From assembly GCA_046704785.1 (NCBI GenBank), contig JBJKRF010000025.1, positions 1 to 9,951 on the forward strand: DNA of 9,951 nt. The letters run 5' to 3'. The notes below the pieces were generated by a model. The model made no database searches. It saw only the letters and a list, made by a program, of their open reading frames with translations, and was not told the DNA's origin. This DNA is from JBJKRF01 sp046704785 (GTDB lineage Bacteria; Chloroflexota; Anaerolineae; Anaerolineales; Villigracilaceae). This document shows positions 5,992 to 9,951 of the stretch, piece after piece (the first letter of the stretch is position 1; each line of letters starts with the position of its first letter). A program made the position numbers and the translations under genes.

Positions 5992-7839
5992 TCAGCTTTC
6001 TCGGTCTTCGTCTTCCAGCAGGAAAGAAGTGTTGCGGCCCATTTGCTTAGCGGTGTACATCGCCCGGTCGACCCGGTTGAGCACGTCCATCAACTGGGTG
6101 GTGTTTTGATTAGAAGAGACCACGCCAAAACTGGCAGTGACGGTAATTGGCCCTTTCTCGGTTTCTATGGGTTCGTCTGCAATCATCCGGCGCAGACGTT
6201 CCGACAACTGCAGGGCCTTTTCCCCGGTGGTTTCGGGCAAGGCCACCACAAACTCCTCCCCGCCATAACGAGCAAAAATATCAGTCTGGCGAATGATAGG
6301 CATACAGCGTTTGACAATGACTTGCAAAATGTAATCGCCAATCAGGTGGCCGTACTTGTCGTTGACGCGCTTGAACATGTCGAGATCGAACATGATGAGG
6401 GAGAATTGGCGCTCAAAACGTTTGGCTAAATGAAACTCGACCTCGGCCATATCGAAGAAATGGCGCCGATTCGAGATGCCCGTTAATGCATCGGTGACGG
6501 CAAGTTGACTCAACTCCTGGTGCAGGCGCGCATTACGGATGGCCGCCGCCGCATGTGACGCGAATAATTCCAGCAGCTTCAAATCCGTCTCGTAGAAGGC
6601 TTGGTCGGAAAAGACAAAAATCACGCCGAGAAATTCAGCGCCCCATACGATCGGCGCGCCGGCCACCTTCCCCCAAAAAGAACGCTGCAGGTCGGCGGTA
6701 CGCCCCGTATGATAATCTTCCATTAAGATGGATTTTCCCACATCCCAGACGCGTCCCGCCAGATTTTCTCCACGTTGCACACTCTTAAGCAATTTGGGGT
6801 AACTCTCTCCCAGGCTGATCGCCAGTTCAAGGGTATTCTTTTCGGGGTCGTGCAGATAGAGGGCCATCGATGTGCCGTTGAGCAACTCGACAGCCCGTGG
6901 CGCAATCATCCAAACCAGGGCGTCCAGGCCCAACTCAGCCGCGATCTCCAGGCCCACCTGGCGCAGCGTTTCCATCTGACGGGTGTAGCGCGCCAGCCGG
7001 TTCTCCGACTCTTTGAAGGCTGTCAAGTCACGCGCAATGCCGCCAAAAAGCAACATATCCTCGGTTTGGATCGGGAAAATGACCGCCTGAACCCAACGCT
7101 TTGAACCATTACTGTGTTCGATCTGCCCCTCGATAGCCTGCACACGTTCGAGGGCAAACACGCGCTCCAAAGCCCTGGACAGTTGCTCGTGAAGGCTTTC
7201 AGGGGCATCCTCAAGAATCCAGCTTTGTTGGTAGAACAAATTCGGAAACAATTGGGAAAGTTTTTCCCCAATCGCCTCGTTGCGACTAAACCCTGTGATC
7301 AGTTCGCAGCCACTATTCCATTCCAGGATTGTTTCCTGGGAATCAACGATCAGAATCCCGTCTTTGGCTTGCTCCACCACACTGCGAAATTTTTGTTCGC
7401 TGGCACGAAGGGCATTCTCTGCCTTACGACGAGCGGTAACATCCCGAATCAGGCTCAGCAGGCAATTTCCACGCGCCGTTTTGATGACGTAAACCTGTCC
7501 TTCGAGGAAAAAGTGCCGTCCATCCAGATGGATGTGGTCGTAAACCACCGATTTAGCGCTTAAATCAAACCTCCCATGTTGTAATGCCTGTTGAAAGAGC
7601 GATTTGAAACGTGTATAGGTTTCCGGCGTGCAGGCTTCCGGCGCCGTCATCTTGAAATGCACGTCCCAGGCAAACTCGTTCCGCAAGTCGTCCTCTTGGA
7701 GTCCGGTGACGCGCACCAACGCCTGATTCCAAAAGATCACTCTTCCATTCTCATCCGTAGCGAAAACGCCAATGTCAATTTGTCCCAAGAAAGCCTGATA
7801 GAGATCCCCGTTTGGGTTGAACTGCTCTGCTCTCGACAC
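5992..7839 (-). CDS. PAS-PAS-GAF-GGDEF diguanylate cyclase
   Basis: This 615-residue cytosolic protein is predicted to make cyclic di-GMP from two GTP. PAS 1 (about 14-139, starting at the IDIGVFATDENGRVIFWN region) and PAS 2 (about 147-275) are followed by a GAF domain (about 290-440) and a GGDEF domain (446-610). The cyclase is fully equipped: metal-binding FDLD (484-487), base-recognising ND (493-494), active site GGEEF (526-530) and the closing DRAMYTAKQMGRN. The product-inhibition I-site RxxD (R517, D520) sits exactly five residues before GGEEF. There is no EAL or HD-GYP domain, so it is a synthase only. The start is GTG 7837-7839, with AAAGGA six bases upstream. A promoter lies about 100 bp upstream. 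The STAS gene follows after 186 bp, suggesting a shared pathway. Sensed signals are unknown. Confidence 0.95.
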   Translation of the reverse strand: MSRAEQFNPNGDLYQAFLGQIDIGVFATDENGRVIFWNQALVRVTGLQEDDLRNEFAWDVHFKMTAPEACTPETYTRFKSLFQQALQHGRFDLSAKSVVYDHIHLDGRHFFLEGQVYVIKTARGNCLLSLIRDVTARRKAENALRASEQKFRSVVEQAKDGILIVDSQETILEWNSGCELITGFSRNEAIGEKLSQLFPNLFYQQSWILEDAPESLHEQLSRALERVFALERVQAIEGQIEHSNGSKRWVQAVIFPIQTEDMLLFGGIARDLTAFKESENRLARYTRQMETLRQVGLEIAAELGLDALVWMIAPRAVELLNGTSMALYLHDPEKNTLELAISLGESYPKLLKSVQRGENLAGRVWDVGKSILMEDYHTGRTADLQRSFWGKVAGAPIVWGAEFLGVIFVFSDQAFYETDLKLLELFASHAAAAIRNARLHQELSQLAVTDALTGISNRRHFFDMAEVEFHLAKRFERQFSLIMFDLDMFKRVNDKYGHLIGDYILQVIVKRCMPIIRQTDIFARYGGEEFVVALPETTGEKALQLSERLRRMIADEPIETEKGPITVTASFGVVSSNQNTTQLMDVLNRVDRAMYTAKQMGRNTSFLLEDEDRES

Positions 7840-7939
7840 GTTTTTTCCTTTACTTTCCCCTCATCATAAATTCGAATAACTTCGGTTGAGGACTTAAACG
7901 GCAGGCAAAAGTGAATAAAAACGACTCACTCGATAATTC

Positions 7940-7968
7940 ATTTTAGCGCAAGTAGAAGATAAACTCAA
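7940..7968 (-). promoter_or_regulatory. sigma-70-type promoter of the diguanylate cyclase
   Basis: On the minus strand TTGAGT (7963-7968) and TAAAAT (7940-7945) are separated by exactly 17 bp. The -35 matches four and the -10 five of six consensus positions, in an AT-rich setting. The start would be near 7933, giving a leader of about 94 nt before the GTG. It may also serve the STAS gene by read-through. Confidence 0.6.
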
Positions 7969-8043
7969 TTCATATAGGCATACGAATTTCAGCTCACATT
8001 CGGTTCCACAAATGGCCCAATCGCTTCGGGAGAAGCCTCAGGG

Positions 8044-8056
8044 TTTGTGTCACAAA
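8044..8056. promoter_or_regulatory. Palindrome TTTGTG-T-CACAAA
   Basis: Two perfect 6-bp arms face each other around one base. A symmetric site of this size in an intergenic region could bind a dimeric regulator. It is about 76 bp upstream of the cyclase -35 and about 117 bp upstream of the rightward promoter. Palindromes of this size also arise by chance. Confidence 0.3.
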
Positions 8057-8062
8057 GGAGCT

Positions 8063-8134
8063 TGACAGCCTATCTCCTCTATGAGGCTGTCATTGCGAAC
8101 CCCGTGCTCATTGCGGGGCAGGTGAGCAATCTCC
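8063..8134. repeat. Inverted-repeat intergenic element (CATTGCG/GCAAT type)
   Basis: A 9-bp perfect inverted repeat, TGACAGCCT (8063-8071) and AGGCTGTCA (8084-8092), abuts a second dyad. That second part begins CATTGCG (8091-8097), repeats CATTGCG at 8109-8115, contains CCCCG/CGGGG arms, and ends GCAATCTCC (8126-8134). Read on the other strand it has the form GGAGATTGC...GCAATGACAG. This is the layout of a widely scattered REP/MITE-like family in several bacterial phyla. The family assignment is from memory and not checked. It is probably a non-coding repeat unit. Confidence 0.55.
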
Positions 8135-8172
8135 TGGCCTGTATGGGGGTGTGGGAGAAGCCTTCAATTTTC

Positions 8173-8201
8173 TTGACGCACAGCAAATGCGGTGGTATTC
8201 T
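8173..8201 (+). promoter_or_regulatory. Rightward sigma-70-like promoter of the structured RNA
   Basis: TTGACG (8173-8178) and TATTCT (8196-8201) are separated by exactly 17 bp, matching consensus at five and four of six positions. Transcription would begin near 8208 and run into the terminator at 8347-8374. It may also supply the aminotransferase by read-through, since no better promoter is seen between the terminator and that gene. Confidence 0.5.
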
Positions 8202-8207
8202 TGCGCC

Positions 8208-8374
8208 GGTTATGGACAGTCAGATCACGGATAGGAACATGCGCACAACTACTACCTGCACCATCTGGATCGCAGGACGTTGGCGCGCAGGTAAAATCTT
8301 GCAAGCATTTCCACCGGAAGCAAGACCAATTCCAAAGTGACCAACGCCCCGAGAATTCGGGGTATTTTTTTCTT
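8208..8374 (+). ncRNA. Candidate structured RNA of about 167 nt (sRNA or leader)
   Basis: A promoter-like pair and a strong terminator bracket a segment with no convincing protein. It can form hairpin A, TACCTGC (8253-8259) with GCAGGTA (8287-8293). It can also form hairpin B, TCTTGC (8297-8302) with GCAAGA (8320-8325), containing an inner TTCC-ACC-GGAA stem, and then the terminator hairpin. CCTGC in the left arm of A can instead pair with GCAGG at 8272-8276, so two folds compete. I do not recognise a known riboswitch, T-box, 6S or SRP RNA core. It is either a stand-alone small RNA or an attenuated leader of the aminotransferase gene that starts 94 bp after the terminator. The 5' end is estimated. 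Confidence 0.45.
8347..8374 (+). terminator. Strong intrinsic terminator
   Basis: CCCCGA (8347-8352) pairs with TCGGGG (8357-8362) around GAAT, and a run of seven Ts begins at 8365. It is the clearest rho-independent terminator in the window. Its U-tract is on the plus strand, so it ends a rightward transcript, yet no recognisable rightward gene lies between 7840 and here. Confidence 0.85.
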
Positions 8375-8467
8375 AAAACCTATTTTCTCAACTTGCAAGA
8401 GCGTATTTCATAGCGATTTTCGCTCCCAAAATTGAGATGAATTCAAAAGTCTACGAGGAGAAGGAAT

Positions 8468-9775
8468 ATGAGCACTGTATCCAATGCCACACCGGTTTAC
8501 GCCGTCGCGGATGAGAATCTGGTTCCCGTCAGCGGACATTTACGCGACATGATGGACATTCCGCCCTCGCGCATGTTCCTGATCAAAAAGTCGCTCAAAG
8601 TCTACACGGAAAAGAATCCCGACTCACTCGTCTACGACGCATCACAAGGCGACGGCGGGGCCTCCCTGCCGGGCGTGCCGCGCCCGATCCTGGAGCGTGC
8701 TGCCCAGATGCAAATCGAACACGGCACGTCCTACGACATGCCGTTCGGCACGGCCGCTTACCGTGAAGCCGTCATCAACCAGTATTGGAAACTGGACTCA
8801 TCGCTGGGAATCGGCCCAGGGAACGTGTTGGGCACTGCCGGGGGGCGCGATGCGCTGGTCAAAGCCTATGGCGCCATGATGGCGCTCGGACATGGCCGTC
8901 AGGGTGACGCCGTCATCGTTTCACGCGTCCCGTGGATCTCATACAATTGGGGGCCTTACGGCGTGGGCGCGAACGTCATTTGGGCTCCCGGCGACCCCGC
9001 GAACGGCTGGGCCTACTCTGAAGATGGCATTCGCGCCTGTGTGGATTTCACCGCCCGCTCTGGGCGCAAAGTCGCCGGACTGGTCATCACCAATCCCGAT
9101 AATCCCACCGGCCTGACAACGCCCACCGAGCGGATGGTCTCCCTGGCTAAGTCTGCCCTGGAAGCCGGTGTAGCTTATGTCTTGTTCGACTGGATGTACC
9201 ATTACGTCACCGACGAGCAGCCCAACGATCTGAATACCTTTTTGACGTTCTTCACGCCCGAAGAGCGCAAGCGCCTGATGTTCCTGGACGGAATCACAAA
9301 AAGCCTGGGCGGATCGAACATCCGCAACTGTCACCTGATCGCAGACGAGGCGATCATCAAATTCATCGTAGCGCGCGCCTCGCACAGCGTCATGCCGTCG
9401 TTCTTCTCGCTGGCTGTTGCCATGGCCGCCTACGAAATGGGCTACGCAGAGGCGTCGAAGACGATCGTGGAACCGACTAACGCCAGCCGCAAGGTGCTCA
9501 AGAGTCTGCTCGAGCAACAGGGCTTCCAACACATCATCGGCAAAGGCTATTACGCCTTTATCAACGTGGGTGAATATCTCAAAGCCAAGGGCTGGGCAGA
9601 CAGCGAACCGCTTGGACAGTATCTGGCCGAGAATTACGGCGTGGCCGTGGTGCCCGGCGCATTCTTCTCGTCCTTCGGCAACGACTGGATACGCTTCTCT
9701 TATGCGACGCCTGCCGAGCGCACACAAGGCGCGTTCGAACGTCTGGTCGCCGGATTGAATTCACTCAAAGGATAG
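8468..9775 (+). CDS. PLP-dependent class I/II aminotransferase
   Basis: This 435-residue soluble enzyme has aminotransferase fold type I, in which pyridoxal phosphate shuttles an amino group between an amino acid and a 2-oxo acid. Visible landmarks are a cofactor-phosphate loop near GTAGGRDAL (122-130), NPDNPTG (209-215), FDWMYHY (240-246) with the pyridine-nitrogen aspartate D241 and Y244, the Schiff-base lysine K278 in DGITKSLGG, and substrate-carboxylate R409 in WIRFSYA. The usual S-x-S-K before the lysine is G-I-T-K, and D-E-x-Y is D-W-M-Y, so it is not a textbook aspartate aminotransferase. The start ATG has GAGGAG seven bases upstream. It stands alone, 94 bp after a strong terminator, and may be controlled by attenuation. 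The family is sure; the substrate is unknown. Confidence 0.93.
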   Translation: MSTVSNATPVYAVADENLVPVSGHLRDMMDIPPSRMFLIKKSLKVYTEKNPDSLVYDASQGDGGASLPGVPRPILERAAQMQIEHGTSYDMPFGTAAYREAVINQYWKLDSSLGIGPGNVLGTAGGRDALVKAYGAMMALGHGRQGDAVIVSRVPWISYNWGPYGVGANVIWAPGDPANGWAYSEDGIRACVDFTARSGRKVAGLVITNPDNPTGLTTPTERMVSLAKSALEAGVAYVLFDWMYHYVTDEQPNDLNTFLTFFTPEERKRLMFLDGITKSLGGSNIRNCHLIADEAIIKFIVARASHSVMPSFFSLAVAMAAYEMGYAEASKTIVEPTNASRKVLKSLLEQQGFQHIIGKGYYAFINVGEYLKAKGWADSEPLGQYLAENYGVAVVPGAFFSSFGNDWIRFSYATPAERTQGAFERLVAGLNSLKG

Positions 9776-9796
9776 CAATTACGGAGTCGCAAAAAC

Positions 9797-9883
9797 ATGA
9801 AAATTTCCAGAACACACAATTATCAGGCACGGTTCAAAAGAGTTCAAAAAGAGATCAGAGCACCTTTACAAATTATGCAATAG
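9797..9883 (+). CDS. Doubtful 28-residue basic mini-ORF
   Basis: ATG 9797-9799 opens 28 codons, starting MKISRTHNYQ and ending in TAG, 21 bp after the aminotransferase stop. GGAG at 9783-9786 is ten bases upstream, which is rather far. The product would be short and basic with no recognisable domain. Position and a weak ribosome site are the only support; chance is the likelier explanation. Confidence 0.15.
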   Translation: MKISRTHNYQARFKRVQKEIRAPLQIMQ

Positions 9884-9889
9884 ACTGTG

Positions 9890-9916
9890 GTCGGGTACAA
9901 ACGAAGTAGCCCCGAC
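9890..9916. repeat. GTCGGG/CCCGAC hairpin near the right edge
   Basis: Six perfectly complementary bases (9890-9895 and 9911-9916) enclose a 15-nt loop. CCCG of the right arm can instead pair with CGGG at 9921-9924. No U-tract follows. It could be the start of a structured leader or RNA continuing beyond the window. Confidence 0.35.
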
Positions 9917-9951
9917 AGAGCGGGTAGGATGGTAGCTTGGCGGTAAAAATG

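Larger units (their letters stand above)
8028..8163. repeat. 11-bp direct repeats flanking a structured element
   Basis: GGGAGAAGCCT occurs at 8028-8038 and again at 8153-8163 in the same orientation, 125 bp apart. The pair brackets the palindrome, the TGACAGCCT hairpin and the CATTGCG element. The first copy also forms part of a small hairpin, GCTTC-GGGA-GAAGC (8023-8036). The arrangement resembles a small inserted element with direct repeats, but the inner ends do not form matching terminal inverted repeats. Confidence 0.4.
7840..8467. other. 628-bp intergenic region without a recognisable protein gene
   Basis: This region separates the leftward signalling array from the rightward aminotransferase. 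From left to right it holds the cyclase promoter (7940-7968), an AT-rich stretch, a palindrome (8044-8056), a hairpin and CATTGCG repeat element (8063-8134), an 11-bp direct repeat pair flanking that element, a rightward promoter (8173-8201), a structured stretch ending in a strong terminator (8347-8374), and a 93-bp leader before the aminotransferase start. The 97-codon open frame across 8047-8340 overlaps the repeats and is not believed to be coding. Confidence 0.7.
9776..9951 (+). other. Aminotransferase downstream region
   Basis: No U-tailed terminator follows the aminotransferase. The tract contains a doubtful 28-codon ORF, a near-direct repeat of TTCAAAAGAG (9835-9844 and a version with one extra A just after), and a 6-bp GTCGGG/CCCGAC hairpin (9890-9916). 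The window ends on an ATG (9949-9951) with only GGCGG nearby, so the start of a next rightward gene is possible but not supported. Confidence 0.4.

Noticed and set aside
8173..8220. Resemblance of ACGCACAGCAAA to the 5' part of a c-di-GMP-I riboswitch
   Set aside because: The GACGCAAAGCC core and the GGUAGGUAGCGGGG receptor segment are absent downstream, so the match is short and probably accidental. It was tempting because a diguanylate cyclase is nearby.
8047..8340. 97-codon rightward open frame ending seven bases before the strong terminator
   Set aside because: It opens with GTG and no ribosome site, runs through the inverted-repeat element and shows no recognisable domain. The position before the terminator is suggestive, but the hairpins explain the region better.
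8200..8467. T-box, TPP or SAM riboswitch upstream of the aminotransferase
   Set aside because: The conserved T-box bulge and the TPP and SAM-I core motifs were looked for and not found. A short CATCTGGATCG stretch near 8262 only superficially recalls the TPP 3' half.

Overview
The window looks like a stretch of a Chloroflexota chromosome, probably Anaerolineae. This is an inference from GC-rich genes, a very GAF-rich signalling protein, GTG starts beside weak AAGGA-type ribosome sites, and a CATTGCG/GCAAT intergenic repeat of a kind I associate with that phylum. No rRNA or tRNA confirms it.

Layout: four genes run leftward on the minus strand. From right to left in transcription order they are a PAS-PAS-GAF-GGDEF diguanylate cyclase (5992-7839), a single-domain STAS antagonist (5470-5805), a giant kinase-GAF(x5)-PP2C phosphatase (1600-5253) and ffh, the SRP GTPase (161-1483). 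The gaps of 186, 216 and 116 bp are wide for an operon. ffh has its own near-consensus promoter overlapping the phosphatase stop codon, and the cyclase has a good promoter at 7940-7968. A terminator-like hairpin lies between the STAS and phosphatase genes. A 628-bp intergenic region (7840-8467) then separates this array from a rightward PLP-dependent aminotransferase (8468-9775). The last 176 bp hold one doubtful mini-ORF and a hairpin.

How the genes may work together: the STAS protein is the natural substrate of both the RsbW-type kinase and the SpoIIE-type phosphatase carried on the one large polypeptide, so the two genes form a complete Ser-phosphorylation switch. No sigma factor is present. 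A diguanylate cyclase is the third member, as in the Pseudomonas HsbR/HsbA/HsbD arrangement, and the SypE/SypA pair of Vibrio fischeri is another sigma-free precedent. The best reading is a GAF-sensed partner switch that may feed c-di-GMP signalling, which is an inference. ffh is housekeeping and probably only a neighbour.

The intergenic region holds the most unexplained structure. It has a sigma-70-like plus-strand promoter (8173-8201), about 145 nt able to form two good hairpins, and a strong intrinsic terminator (8347-8374) that ends no recognisable gene. It therefore encodes either a small RNA of about 167 nt or an attenuated leader for the aminotransferase. Just upstream is a degenerate inverted-repeat element.
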